Below, in pieces: positions 1 to 8,299 of a stretch of DNA of 64,000 nt. The notes below the pieces were generated by a model, which saw only the letters and a list, made by a program, of their open reading frames with translations, did no database searches and had not been told where the DNA came from. The stretch lies in the NCBI RefSeq assembly GCF_004126535.1, contig NZ_PPCV01000002.1, positions 1-64,000 of the forward strand, in the 5' to 3' direction. Source of the DNA: Propioniciclava flava (lineage in GTDB: Bacteria; Actinomycetota; Actinomycetes; Propionibacteriales; Propionibacteriaceae). Numbering within the stretch: the first letter of the stretch is position 1; each line of letters begins with the position of its first letter. A program made the translations under genes and the position numbers.

Positions 1-69
1 CGGTCACAGTCGAGGTCCTCGGAACGGGGAGTGTGGTAACTCCTGATCCTGAGGGCCTCGACCCCTACC

Positions 70-264
70 TCAACCCACCCGCCTCACCCGGCGTGTCGCA
101 CCCCACCCACCGCAAGTACGAAGAGCCGAGACGCGCCCCGACGTCCACAGGTGGTACGCGACCACCAGCAGGATGCCGAGGCCGCGCAGTCCCTGAATCT
201 CCGCACGGAAGCCGGTTGGCTTCCCGCCGGGGGCGGGGGAAAGTGTGGTGGCGGGGGACGTCAC
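70..264 (-). pseudogene. Truncated acyltransferase-3 family protein (N-terminal remnant)
   Basis: A 64-codon reading frame. Residues 18-44 read FRAEIQGLRGLGILLVVAYH and then LWTSGRV, which matches the opening of OafA/YrhL-type membrane acyltransferases that O-acylate sugars or cell-wall polymers. Full members run 350-700 residues with about ten membrane segments. Here the similarity ends near residue 46 and a basic, non-homologous tail runs to the stop. The other two frames of 1-150 do not resume the family. The GTG start overlaps the lplA stop as GTGA, so it was probably once translated behind lplA. This could instead be a short expressed peptide; a broken gene is the better reading. Bases 1-69 hold nothing I recognise. 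Confidence 0.5.
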
Positions 265-1310
265 GGAACCCGGTGTGTCCAGTCGTCGGTCAGGAACTTC
301 TCGTCCATGAGCTGTTGCGCGGCGGCGTACTCGGCGGGCGTGTAGTCGGAACGGCGGGTCTGGTGCCCGGCCTCGAAGGAGGCAAGGAAGCGGGCAATGA
401 TCTCGTCGCGGGGGAGCCCGGTTTGGCTCCGCATCGGATCGACGCGCTTGTTGGCCGACTTGGTGCCCTTGTCGGACATCTTCTCGCGTCCGATCCGCAG
501 CACGTCGAGCATCTTGTCGGCGTCGATGTCGTAGGCCATCGTCACGTGGTGGAGGACCGAGCCGGCAGCAAAGCGTTTCTGGGCGGCGCCCGCGATCTTG
601 CCCTTGTCGGAGGCGATGTCGTTGAGCGGGACGTAGCGCGCGGAGATGCCGACATCGGCCAGCGCGGTCATGACCCAGTCGTCGAGGAACGCGTAGGACT
701 GCTCAAACGACAGCCCTTCCACCAGGCTGGTGGGGACGTGGAGGGAGTAGGTGATGCAGTTGCCGGGTTCCATGAACATCGCACCGCCCCCGGAGATGCG
801 CCGCACCACGCCGATGCCGTGACGGGCGGTACCCTCGGGGTCGATCTCGTTGCGGAAGCTTTGAAAGCTGCCGATCACGACGAGGGGAGCGTTCCAGTCC
901 CAAAACCGCAGCGTGGGCGGCCGGACGCCAGCAGCCACCTCTTTGGTGATGACTTCGTCGAGAGCGACGTGCATGGCGGGGTTGAGCGTGACCGGTGCGA
1001 TGACGTCGAACGTGTGGTCGCTCCACCCGGTCGCATGACCGAGCGCCCGCCGCACCGCGATCCCGACGGCGGCGGGAGTGAACCCGATCAGCGAAACGCC
1101 CTCACTCAGTGCGCCGGTGATGGCGTGCGAGATCTGGTCGGCGGACGCGGAGGCGGACAGGCCCACGATGGCGCCGTTGATGTCGGCGAGCGCCTCGTCG
1201 GGTTCGAGGAAGAAATCACCGCTCACCGCCGCGTGGACGATCCGCGAATCCTCTACCTCCACGTCGACCGCGACGAGCTTGCCGCCGGGGACCTTGTATT
1301 CACCGCGCAT
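261..1310 (-). CDS. lplA: Lipoate--protein ligase family protein
   Basis: A 349-residue cytoplasmic ligase predicted to attach lipoate (or octanoate/biotin) to lysines of 2-oxoacid dehydrogenase or glycine-cleavage E2/H domains. Residues 1-95 resemble the LplA accessory domain but lie at the N terminus (GEYKVPGGKL and SGDFFLEPDEAL motifs), an arrangement typical of actinobacteria. The catalytic BPL/LplA domain follows, with RRISGGGAMF at 170-179 and the conserved lysine in DKGKIAG, K238. I chose the ATG at 1310 because the longer frame adds basic, unconserved sequence that runs into the hairpin at 1319-1347. The acyltransferase remnant is coupled behind it. Substrate preference between lipoate, octanoate and biotin cannot be read from sequence. 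Confidence 0.88.
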   Translation of the reverse strand: MRGEYKVPGGKLVAVDVEVEDSRIVHAAVSGDFFLEPDEALADINGAIVGLSASASADQISHAITGALSEGVSLIGFTPAAVGIAVRRALGHATGWSDHTFDVIAPVTLNPAMHVALDEVITKEVAAGVRPPTLRFWDWNAPLVVIGSFQSFRNEIDPEGTARHGIGVVRRISGGGAMFMEPGNCITYSLHVPTSLVEGLSFEQSYAFLDDWVMTALADVGISARYVPLNDIASDKGKIAGAAQKRFAAGSVLHHVTMAYDIDADKMLDVLRIGREKMSDKGTKSANKRVDPMRSQTGLPRDEIIARFLASFEAGHQTRRSDYTPAEYAAAQQLMDEKFLTDDWTHRVP

Positions 1311-1318
1311 GGCCTCCA

Positions 1319-1347
1319 GCCTAGGCCGTCGCGAGAACGGCCTAGGC
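1319..1347. terminator. Perfect 11-bp hairpin between the DUF1707 gene and lplA
   Basis: GCCTAGGCCGT, a 7-nt loop, then ACGGCCTAGGC. It lies 12 nt past the DUF1707 stop and 9 nt before the lplA start, both read on the minus strand. There is no T run, as is common in high-GC actinobacteria. It may end the DUF1707 transcript, or bind a protein or shape the lplA leader. Confidence 0.5.
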
Positions 1348-1359
1348 CAGAGGCGTTGG

Positions 1360-1938
1360 TCAGTACGGCGGCGGCTTACGGGTGCGGCCACCGACCTGGG
1401 TCAGCACAATCGTGGCGATGATGCCGATCGCGATCCAGATCGTCCAATGCCCCGTGATGATCGCCCCCAGGAACAGGGCAGGCCACACGGCCTTGCGCAC
1501 CACAGAGACCCATTCGCGGCGTGGATCCTGCTGGGCTGGGGGCGGAGTGAAGGCGTACGGCGCGGGCGTATAGGACGGGGGCGGGGTCGGTGCTCCTGCG
1601 CTGGTGCCCCAGGGGGAAGGGGTTGCCCCTGGCCAGTTCGGTTGCGTCGTCGGCCACGTGTTGTTGCCGGGATCAAACGGCGGACGCGGCGCCTGCCCCC
1701 ACGTGCCGGGGGTCGCCCAGGGGGACGGGGCGGCGGCGCCGAACAGCGGGTGGGGGTCGGGAAGGTCAGTGAACAGGGCGTCCACCTCGGAGGCGACGCG
1801 CGCCGCGAGGGCTTTGCTGGAGCGGTCCGCGAACTCGTCATCGCTGAGGCGGCCCGCCTCATAGTGCTGGCGCAGCGCGGTGACGGCAGTATCGCGATCG
1901 GCGTCCGACAGGCGCTGAGGCACTGGGTCGTGGGTCAT
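1360..1938 (-). CDS. DUF1707 domain membrane protein
   Basis: 192 residues. Residues 9-61 (RLSDADRDTAVTALRQHYE, then GRLSDDEFADRS) are a DUF1707/SHOCT-like domain, common in actinobacterial membrane proteins of unknown role. A Pro/Thr/Ala-rich linker at about 65-145 leads to hydrophobic sequence at about 149-180 that should form one or two membrane helices, then a short basic tail. The N terminus is probably cytoplasmic. The ATG at 1938 has GGAG about 9 nt upstream; the longer start at 1965 has no such site. It is divergent from lysC. The domain is often found in regulatory or cell-envelope stress proteins, but no function can be assigned here. Confidence 0.75.
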   Translation of the reverse strand: MTHDPVPQRLSDADRDTAVTALRQHYEAGRLSDDEFADRSSKALAARVASEVDALFTDLPDPHPLFGAAAPSPWATPGTWGQAPRPPFDPGNNTWPTTQPNWPGATPSPWGTSAGAPTPPPSYTPAPYAFTPPPAQQDPRREWVSVVRKAVWPALFLGAIITGHWTIWIAIGIIATIVLTQVGGRTRKPPPY

Positions 1939-1975
1939 GCGGGGGCTCCTTCCGGCGTCCATCATCCCAGATCAC

Positions 1976-2022
1976 CCCAAGCCTGCGAGGGTGACTGGAT
2001 GCCAGGGATGACCCTCCTTGGG
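1976..2022. other. Nested inverted repeat in the DUF1707-lysC intergenic region
   Basis: CCCAAG and GAGGGT are mirrored by ACCCTC and CTTGGG, giving two stacked 6-bp stems with one 5-nt bulge, and a third stem (CTGG/CCAG) inside the loop. It sits about 135 nt before the lysC start and 38 nt before the DUF1707 start. It could be a structured 5' leader of either gene or an operator. No known riboswitch pattern was recognised. Confidence 0.4.
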
Positions 2023-2156
2023 TCCTTCCCGCGCCCTGAGGGTGTGCCCAGGCTACGGACCCCTGTCCCCTGGGCGAGCCCGCGTGGCACAGTAGGGGAG
2101 GCGTTTTTTCGGTTGACGTGGGCGGTTCGGTCCCGCGTCTGGCTCAGGGGGTCGGC

Positions 2157-3416
2157 GTGAGGGTGGTGCAGAAGTTCGGCGGCTCCTCGGTCGCTGACGC
2201 CGCAAGCATCAAGCGGGTGGCGAAGCGCATCGTCGAGACCCAGCAGCAAGGCAATGAGGTCGTCGTCATCGTCTCGGCGATGGGTGACACGACCGACGAG
2301 CTGCTCGACCTGGCCGGTCAGGTCTCCCCGAACCCTCGCGCCCGCGAATTGGACATGCTCCTGACCGCCGGTGAGCGGATGAGCGCGGCCCTGCTGGCGA
2401 TGGCGATCAACGACCTGGGCTACACGGCACGCTCCTTCACCGGGAGCCAGGCGGGTGTGATCACCACCGAGAAGCATGGCGACGCGCGCATCATCGACAT
2501 CACGCCCGGCCGGATCGAGTCCGCGCTCGACGAGGGCGACGTCGTCATCGTGGCGGGCTTCCAGGGCGTCTCCCAGACGACCAAAGATGTGACGACGCTG
2601 GGACGCGGCGCCTCCGACACGACGGCGGTCGCGCTTGCTGCAGCGTTGAAGGCGGGCTACTGCGAGATCTACTCCGATGTGGATGGCGTGTTCACCGCCG
2701 ACCCGCGGATCGTGCCCGGCGCGTCCCGGATCCCGCAGATCAGCTACGAGGAAATGCTGGAGATGGCCGCCAACGGCGCCAAGATCCTGCACTTGCGATG
2801 CGTCGAGTACGCCGGGCGCGAAGGCGTCCCGGTGCATGTCCGGTCGTCCTTCTCGGACAAGCCGGGTACCTGGGTTAAGGACAGCGAAGAGGAGCGGACC
2901 GTGGAAGATCCCATCATCACCGGTATTGCGCATGATCGTTCGGAGGCCAAGATCACCGTGATCGGCGTCCCTGATCGGCTGGGTGCGGCGGGTCAGATCT
3001 TCACGACGGTCGCCGAGGCGGGCATCAACATCGACATGATCGTGCAGAACGTGTCGGTCGCCGAGGGCACCACCGCGATCACGTTCACGCTGCCGCAGTC
3101 GGACGGCGACGCCGCCATGGCCGCCTTGCGTGCCGCCAAGCCGACGATCGGGTTCTCCGACCTGATCTACAACGACAAGATCGGCAAGGTGTCGGTGATC
3201 GGCGTCGGGATGCGTTCGCACCCGGGCGTCTCGGCGACCGCGTTCCGGGCGATGGCCGAGGCGGGGATCAACATCGAAATGATCTCCACCTCTGAGATCC
3301 GGATCTCGATGATCGTCGACTCCGACCTCCTCGACAAGGCCGTTCGCGCCGTCCACACCGCGTTCGGGCTGGACTCCGAAGGCCAGGCGGTCGTGTACGC
3401 GGGTACCGGCCGCTAA
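2157..3416 (+). CDS. lysC: Aspartate kinase
   Basis: 419 residues, the usual length of actinobacterial aspartokinase. It phosphorylates aspartate, the first step toward diaminopimelate/lysine, threonine and methionine. The amino-acid kinase domain opens with [10 protein letters not shown] (residues 3-12). Two ACT domains follow from about 260 ([23 protein letters not shown]; then [29 protein letters not shown]), which bind lysine and threonine for feedback control in this family. I chose the GTG at 2157 because AGGGGG lies 6 nt before it and the family begins near this point. An internal GTG at 2901 probably yields a separate beta subunit. No asd gene follows directly; a hairpin ends the unit. 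Confidence 0.95.
   Translation: MRVVQKFGGSSVADAASIKRVAKRIVETQQQGNEVVVIVSAMGDTTDELLDLAGQVSPNPRARELDMLLTAGERMSAALLAMAINDLGYTARSFTGSQAGVITTEKHGDARIIDITPGRIESALDEGDVVIVAGFQGVSQTTKDVTTLGRGASDTTAVALAAALKAGYCEIYSDVDGVFTADPRIVPGASRIPQISYEEMLEMAANGAKILHLRCVEYAGREGVPVHVRSSFSDKPGTWVKDSEEERTVEDPIITGIAHDRSEAKITVIGVPDRLGAAGQIFTTVAEAGINIDMIVQNVSVAEGTTAITFTLPQSDGDAAMAALRAAKPTIGFSDLIYNDKIGKVSVIGVGMRSHPGVSATAFRAMAEAGINIEMISTSEIRISMIVDSDLLDKAVRAVHTAFGLDSEGQAVVYAGTGR
2889..2903 (+). promoter_or_regulatory. Internal ribosome-binding site and start for the LysC beta subunit
   Basis: GAGGAG (2889-2894), a 6-nt spacer, then GTG at 2901, in frame with lysC. Translation from here gives 171 residues beginning VEDPIITG, which is the two ACT domains alone. 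In Corynebacterium glutamicum the beta subunit starts at the equivalent residue, about 250. This is inferred from position and the RBS. Confidence 0.7.
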
Positions 3417-3447
3417 CCACACACCCCTCGGTCGTCCCCACGGACGC

Positions 3448-3480
3448 GAGGGCGCGCGGGACTGTCCCACGCGCCCCCTC
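3448..3480 (+). terminator. Hairpin after lysC
   Basis: An imperfect GC-rich stem (GAGGG, then GCGCGGG, mirrored by CCC, CGCGC and CCCTC) begins 31 nt past the lysC stop. A pyrimidine-rich run with several T residues follows. It also separates lysC from the TPP riboswitch unit. Confidence 0.55.
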
Positions 3481-3567
3481 GTGGACGCTTGTCTTGTCTC
3501 CTTCCTCTCGTGTTGCTGCGGTTGTCGCCGAGGTCGTGGCGGTGAGGACGCGCGGATATGCTGTCTC

Positions 3568-3660
3568 CCAGACAGGGGAGCGCTCACCGGGAGCGCTGAG
3601 AGTGCGGAGCGCCGCAGACCCTCGAACCTGATCCGGCTAGCACCGGCGTAGGGAGTCGAG
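3568..3660 (+). promoter_or_regulatory. TPP (thiamine pyrophosphate) riboswitch, THI element
   Basis: The conserved core is present in order: ACAGGGGAGC, GCTGAGAGTGCGG, CCGCAGACCCTCGAACCTGAT, then CCGGCTAGCACCGGCG and TAGGGAGTC closing P1. It stands directly before a thiamine-type ABC transporter, as expected for TPP-repressed uptake genes. The expression platform appears to be the hairpin at 3687-3703. Confidence 0.93.
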
Positions 3661-3686
3661 TTCTCTACCGGCCTCAGGGGCCGGCC

Positions 3687-3703
3687 CCTCCTAGTTGAGG
3701 AGG
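3687..3703 (+). promoter_or_regulatory. Shine-Dalgarno-sequestering hairpin of the TPP riboswitch
   Basis: CCTCCT (3687-3692) pairs perfectly with AGGAGG (3698-3703) around a 5-nt loop. AGGAGG is the ribosome-binding site for the ATG at 3713. A neighbouring stem (CCGGCC/GGCCGG, 3669-3684) could compete with it. This suggests control at translation initiation: bound TPP would favour the hairpin and block the ribosome. Confidence 0.65.
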
Positions 3704-3712
3704 ATGTCCATC

Positions 3713-4765
3713 ATGTCCCGCACCTTCGTCGGTGGCCTCGCGGCCGCCCTGGCGGCAGCGCTCGCCCTGACCGGTTGTTCGTCGTCGGCGGCCAGCACGC
3801 CGAGCTCTGCACCGGCCACGTTGACCGTCGTCACGCACGATTCGTTCAACGTCAGCCCCGACCTGCTCGCCTCGTTCGAGAAGTCCAGCGGCCTCAAGGT
3901 CACCTATGTGGCGCCGGGGGACGCCGGCACGCTCGTGAACCAGTTGGTCTTGACGAAGGACTCGCCGCTGGGTGACGTCGTCTACGGCATCGACAACACC
4001 TTCGCGGGGCGTGCGCTCAGCGAGCAGGTCACGACCCCCTACACGTCGACGGCGCTGCCCGCGGCAGACGCGGACGCCTTGAAGGCCGACGGGTCTGACA
4101 GGTTGACCCCGATCGATTTTGGCGATGTGTGCGTGAACGCCGACACGGCCTGGTTCAGCGCGCATCACCTCGCCGTCCCGCAGACCCTGGAGGACCTCAC
4201 CAAGCCTGAATACAAGGACCTGTTGGTCGTCCCGAACCCCGCCTCCAGTTCGCCCGGTATGGCCTTCCTGACCGCGACGGTCGGCGCGTCCGGTGACCCG
4301 GGCTACCTCGGCTACTGGACGGCGCTGAAGAACAACGGCGTCCTCATCGCCAAGGACTGGACCGAGACCTACTCGGTGCAGTTCTCCGGCAGCGCGGGCA
4401 AGGGGCCGCGTCCGCTGGCGCTGAGCTACTCCACCTCGCCCGCCTCCGAGGTGGTCAACGGGGCTGCACCCACCCAGGCGCTGTTGCAGACCTGCTTCCG
4501 GCAGGTCGAATACGCGGGCGTCATCGCGGGCGCCAAGAACCCTGAGGGCGCGAAGAAGTTCATCGACTTCATGCTGAGCCAGCAGGTCCAAGCCGACATC
4601 CCCGGGCAGATGTACATGTACCCCGCGCTGCGCTCGGCCACGCTGCCCGCCGACTGGGTCTCGTTCGCGCCCTTGTCGCCGTCGCCGTATGCCGTCCCGG
4701 CCGCGACCATCACGGCCGACCGCGATCGGTGGATCCGCGACTGGACCGCGACGGTCGTCGGCTGA
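3713..4765 (+). CDS. thiB: Thiamine ABC transporter substrate-binding lipoprotein
   Basis: 350 residues, exported and lipid-anchored: a hydrophobic signal ends in the lipobox LTGC with the lipidated cysteine at 22. The mature part has ThiB/TbpA-type motifs (VVTHDSFNVSPDLLASFEK, GDAGTLVNQL, GDVVYGIDN, LALSYSTSPASEV) that form the periplasmic-binding fold type 2. It should capture thiamine or a phosphate ester outside the cell for ThiP. Of three near starts (3695, 3704, 3713) I chose ATG 3713, because AGGAGG then lies 9 nt upstream. The riboswitch directly upstream makes thiamine the likely ligand rather than the iron or polyamine bound by related proteins. Confidence 0.88.
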   Translation: MSRTFVGGLAAALAAALALTGCSSSAASTPSSAPATLTVVTHDSFNVSPDLLASFEKSSGLKVTYVAPGDAGTLVNQLVLTKDSPLGDVVYGIDNTFAGRALSEQVTTPYTSTALPAADADALKADGSDRLTPIDFGDVCVNADTAWFSAHHLAVPQTLEDLTKPEYKDLLVVPNPASSSPGMAFLTATVGASGDPGYLGYWTALKNNGVLIAKDWTETYSVQFSGSAGKGPRPLALSYSTSPASEVVNGAAPTQALLQTCFRQVEYAGVIAGAKNPEGAKKFIDFMLSQQVQADIPGQMYMYPALRSATLPADWVSFAPLSPSPYAVPAATITADRDRWIRDWTATVVG

Positions 4766-4768
4766 GTC

Positions 4769-6412
4769 GTGACACGACGCCTCGCGTGGACGCTGGCGGC
4801 CCTGGTGCCGCTAGCGTTCCTCGGCGTCTTCTTCGCCTGGCCGGTCGTCACGCTCATCGTCCGGGGGTTCTTCCCTGACGGTGCGTTCTCCCTGGACGCC
4901 TTCACCGCGGTGTTTGCTGCGCCCCGCACCTGGCGGGTCATCGCCACCACCCTTGCGCAGGCCGCCGCAGGAACGCTGGTGGCCGTCGCGGTCGGCATCC
5001 CGGGCGCCTGGCTGCTGTATCGGACGCGCTTCCCCGGACGCCTCGTCGTTCGGGCGCTCGTCACGGTGCCGTTCGTCCTGCCCAGCGTCGTCGTCGGCGT
5101 CGCGTTCAAGTCGCTGGTGATCTCTACCGGGCCCCTGGGCGGGCTGGGCCTGGACGGCAGCTTCGCGATCATCGTGGCCAGCCTGGTGTTCTTCAACTAC
5201 GCCCTCGTCGTGCGCACCGTGGGGGCGATGTGGTCGGCCCTCGACCCCCGCACCGCCCAGGCAGCGGCGACGCTCGGTGCGTCCCCGGCCCGCGTGTGGT
5301 GGACGGTCACCTTGCCCGCGCTGGCGCCCGCCATCGCGTCGGCGGCGGCGCTCGTCTTCTTGTTCTGCGCGTCGGCCTACGGGGTCGTCATGGTCCTGGG
5401 CGGGGCGAGCTATGGAACCATCGAGACAGAGATCTGGTTCTTGACCAGCCAACTCCTCGACCTGCGGGGCGCGGCGGCACTGTCGATCGTGCAACTCGTC
5501 GTCGTCGCGGCGTGCCTCCTGGTCTCTAACCACCTGCAGGCACGGCAGGCCCGCGCGCAACGCTTCGCGACCGACACCACCCAGGACACCCCCTGGCGCT
5601 GGCGTCGCGACGGGGCTGCCACCCTGGTGACAGCCGTCGTCGTCGGGTTGGTGCTGCTGCTCCCGATGGGAGCCCTGCTGGAACGCTCGCTGCGCACCGC
5701 GTCCGGCTACGGGCTCGACCACTACCTGGCCTTGGGGGCACCCGGCAGCGGACCGATCAGCGTGCCGGTGTGGACGGCCGCCGCAAACTCACTGCGGACT
5801 GCGCTCCTCGCGACGCTCATCGCGGTCGTCCTGGGGCTGCTGGTGAGCCTGGTCGTCTCCCGGCGTCCGCGCTCGGCGCCCGCCCAGCGAGCCCTCGGCG
5901 TCCTCGACGCGGTGTTCATGCTGCCGCTGGGCGTCTCGGCGGTCACCGTCGGGTTCGGGTTCTTGATCACCTTGAACCGGCCACCGCTGGATCTGCGTAG
6001 CTCCCTCATCCTGGTGCCGATCGCCCAAGCCATCGTGGCGCTGCCGCTGGTGGTGCGCGTCCTTCTCCCGGTGCTGCGCGCCATCGATCCCCGGCTCCGG
6101 GAGACGGCGCAAGTGCTCGGCGCGGGGCCCTGGCGCGTGCTCGCCAGCATCGACGTGGCCCTCGCCGCGCGCGGCCTCGGGCTAGCGACCGGGTTCGCCT
6201 TCGCGACCTCACTAGGGGAGTTCGGTGCCACGTCCTTCCTGGCACGACCCGATCAACCGACCCTGCCCGTCATGGTGTTTCGACTCATCGGACGCCCCGG
6301 GCTCGAATCCCAGGGCATGGCGATGGCCGCCGCGGTGGTACTGACGCTGGGCTGCGCGATCGTCATGGGAATCGCTGAGACACTAAGGCCCAAGGAGGCT
6401 CGACTGTGGTGA
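4769..6412 (+). CDS. thiP: Thiamine ABC transporter permease
   Basis: 547 residues with two fused BPD_transp_1 permease halves of about six membrane segments each. The EAA-like loops that contact the ATPase are AATLGASPARVWWTVTLPAL (about residue 168) and AQVLGAGPWRVLASIDVALA (about residue 450). Fused double permeases are characteristic of ThiP and of FbpB-type iron transporters; the TPP riboswitch favours thiamine. The GTG start lies 3 nt after the thiB stop, so it is probably translated by coupling. It overlaps the ATPase gene by 7 nt. Confidence 0.87.
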   Translation: MTRRLAWTLAALVPLAFLGVFFAWPVVTLIVRGFFPDGAFSLDAFTAVFAAPRTWRVIATTLAQAAAGTLVAVAVGIPGAWLLYRTRFPGRLVVRALVTVPFVLPSVVVGVAFKSLVISTGPLGGLGLDGSFAIIVASLVFFNYALVVRTVGAMWSALDPRTAQAAATLGASPARVWWTVTLPALAPAIASAAALVFLFCASAYGVVMVLGGASYGTIETEIWFLTSQLLDLRGAAALSIVQLVVVAACLLVSNHLQARQARAQRFATDTTQDTPWRWRRDGAATLVTAVVVGLVLLLPMGALLERSLRTASGYGLDHYLALGAPGSGPISVPVWTAAANSLRTALLATLIAVVLGLLVSLVVSRRPRSAPAQRALGVLDAVFMLPLGVSAVTVGFGFLITLNRPPLDLRSSLILVPIAQAIVALPLVVRVLLPVLRAIDPRLRETAQVLGAGPWRVLASIDVALAARGLGLATGFAFATSLGEFGATSFLARPDQPTLPVMVFRLIGRPGLESQGMAMAAAVVLTLGCAIVMGIAETLRPKEARLW

Positions 6413-7435
6413 ACGGATTGCGGATCGCGGACGCGGTCGTGGAGTACCGGGTCTCACCGGATGCTGCCGCGGGCGCGGCCCGGCGCCCACCCAAACCGGG
6501 CCCGCACGACCGGATCATCACCGCCGTCGGTGGCGTCAGCCTGGACGTCGCTCCGGGGGAGATCGTCGCGCTGCTGGGGGCGTCCGGGTCAGGTAAGTCG
6601 TCGCTGCTGCGTGCCGTCGCCGGGCTGGAGCCGCTGGTCGGCGGGTCCGTGGCGTGGGACGGCGAGGACCTCACCGACGTGCCCACGCACAAGCGCAACT
6701 TCGGGCTCATGTTCCAAGAGCCTGCGCTGTTTCCCAACCTGAGCGTCGGACGCAACGTCGCGTACGGGCTGCACGCGCAGCCGCGGGGCCGTCGTGGAGG
6801 AGTTCCTCGACCTCGTCGGGCTGCCTGGCTACGCGTCGCGACAGGTCAACGAGTTGTCCGGCGGGCAAGCGCAGCGGGTGGCGCTGGCGCGGTCGCTCGC
6901 ACCCCGGCCCCGGCTCATGCTGTTGGATGAGCCGCTCTCGGCGCTGGATCGGGCGCTGCGCGAGCACCTGGTCGGCGTCCTGGATGAGGTGCTGCGAGCA
7001 ACGGGGACGACCGCGATCCACGTGACCCACGACCAGGACGAGGCGTTTGCGCTTGCCGACCGGGTGGGCGTCATGGCGGGCGGGCACCTGCTGCAGATCG
7101 ATCGTCCCGAGATGCTGTGGCGGCACCCGGCCAGCGCCGAGGTGGCAGCCTTTCTGGGATACGACCTTCCCCTCACCGGTGAGGACGCGGAGGCGCTCGG
7201 GCTCGGCGCGCTGGCCGCGTCCGCGGTGGTGGCGCTCGGGCCCGAGAGCCTCACCCGAGATCCCGGTGGCGTGGAACTGCCGATCGTCGACCAGCTTCCG
7301 CGGCGCGGCTATATCGAGGTGGGCGTCCGGCTGCCGAGCGGCCGTCGTGCCGAACTGCGCGTCCCGGATCGTCTGGACGCCGAGACGGTCGCCGTCGTGA
7401 CGGGCCCGGACGCCGTTGCGGTCGTGGCCTCCTGA
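6406..7435 (+). pseudogene. thiQ: Thiamine ABC transporter ATPase, frameshifted
   Basis: Two overlapping frames together make one ABC ATPase. The first carries Walker A (LLGASGSGKSS, 57-66) and the Q-loop (GLMFQEPALFPN). The second carries the signature [15 protein letters not shown], Walker B ([12 protein letters not shown]), the H-loop ([10 protein letters not shown]) and a C-terminal TOBE-like region. The break lies in the G4 run at 6785-6788: removing one G gives continuous [15 protein letters not shown]. The start GTG at 6406 has AAGGAGG 7 nt upstream. As written, the product would lose the signature and Walker B and be inactive. A single-base sequencing error is as likely as a real lesion. 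Confidence 0.82.
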
Positions 7436-7455
7436 CCCTCTCTGTTCGGAGTATG

Positions 7456-7473
7456 CTTGAAACGTCAATCAAG
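7456..7473. promoter_or_regulatory. Inverted repeat before the FMN reductase gene (candidate operator)
   Basis: TTGA AACG TCAA is a perfect short dyad inside a second one, CTTGA with TCAAG. It lies 17 nt before the ATG. Its size and spacing suit a MarR- or HxlR-type repressor, but no such regulator is encoded nearby. Confidence 0.35.
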
Positions 7474-7490
7474 GACGAGAGGGAAAACGC

Positions 7491-8039
7491 ATGAAGATCG
7501 GGATCATCGTCGGGTCCATCCGTGAGGGTCGGCTGGGCTTGCAGATCGGCGAATGGATCAAGCAGCAGGCGGACGTGCAGGGTCGCGCAGCGGACTATGT
7601 CCTGATCGACCTGAAGGGCTTCGATGTGCCGCTGTTCACGTCGGCCACGCACCCGATGATGGCCAAGAAGCACTACGACGACGCTCGCGTCCAGGCCTGG
7701 AGCGACGCCATCGACGCGTGCGACGCCTTCATCTTCGTCACCCCCGAGTACAACCACGGCGTCCCGGGTGCGTTCAAGAACGCGGTCGACAGCCTCGGCT
7801 CGGAGTGGGTCGGCAAGCCGTACGCGGTGGTCGGCTACGGCGCCGTCGGCGGCGTCCGCGCCATCGAGAACTGGCGTTCGGTGCTGGCGAACTTCTCCAT
7901 GGTCGACATCCGCAACGAGTTGAACATCAACCTGTTCACCCACTTCGCTGATGGAGCGTTCGTCCCGAACGCCCACCAGAACGACGAGGTCAAGGCTCTC
8001 TTCGACGCACTGGAGAACCTGACTGGCCGCCTGGCCTGA
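7491..8039 (+). CDS. NADPH-dependent FMN reductase (flavodoxin-like oxidoreductase)
   Basis: 182 residues, cytoplasmic. The flavodoxin-like fold is shown by the FMN phosphate-binding loop GSIREGRLG (8-16) and by TPEYNHGVPG (84-93), which packs on the isoalloxazine ring in the NADPH_dep_FMN_red family (chromate/quinone reductases such as ChrR). It probably reduces quinones, azo or nitro compounds or metal ions with NAD(P)H. GAGAGGG lies upstream of the ATG. It stands alone, with a dyad before it and a strong terminator behind it, which suggests its own inducible unit. The physiological substrate is unknown. Confidence 0.85.
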   Translation: MKIGIIVGSIREGRLGLQIGEWIKQQADVQGRAADYVLIDLKGFDVPLFTSATHPMMAKKHYDDARVQAWSDAIDACDAFIFVTPEYNHGVPGAFKNAVDSLGSEWVGKPYAVVGYGAVGGVRAIENWRSVLANFSMVDIRNELNINLFTHFADGAFVPNAHQNDEVKALFDALENLTGRLA

Positions 8040-8080
8040 CCCTGACCCGTATCGGCTGCGCGTGTAGCCGCGAGCGGCGT

Positions 8081-8125
8081 GACGCCCCGGTGTGGTGGAG
8101 GAAGCTCCCACCGCACCGGGGCGTC
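8081..8125. terminator. Strong bidirectional terminator
   Basis: GACGCCCCGGTGTGGTGG is mirrored by CCCACCGCACCGGGGCGTC around an 8-nt loop, an almost perfect 18-bp stem. It lies between the convergent FMN reductase and zinc permease genes. Confidence 0.8.
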
Positions 8126-8299
8126 GTGTTCCCTCATGCGCCAAAGCCCCGCCTGTGCAGGGGGCCGTCCGCGCCATGGGTCAGTCTGCGCTCATGACTG
8201 TGGTCCGCCCGAGTGTCTGTGGCGGATTGCTTGGGCCAGAGAGGAACTCGCCACTCCAATGAGGAACCTCGGGATGGCGTGGAAGGTGGCCCCGGTGGA

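Noticed and set aside
33-1421. A 462-codon plus-strand frame across lplA
   Set aside because: Antisense to lplA and the hairpin; no recognisable protein, although bases 3-150 read plausibly and could be the tail of something left of the window.
6770-6800. Programmed ribosomal frameshifting in the thiamine ATPase
   Set aside because: There is no slippery heptamer with a following pseudoknot, and ABC ATPases are not known to use frameshifting. A base error or lesion in the G4 run is simpler.
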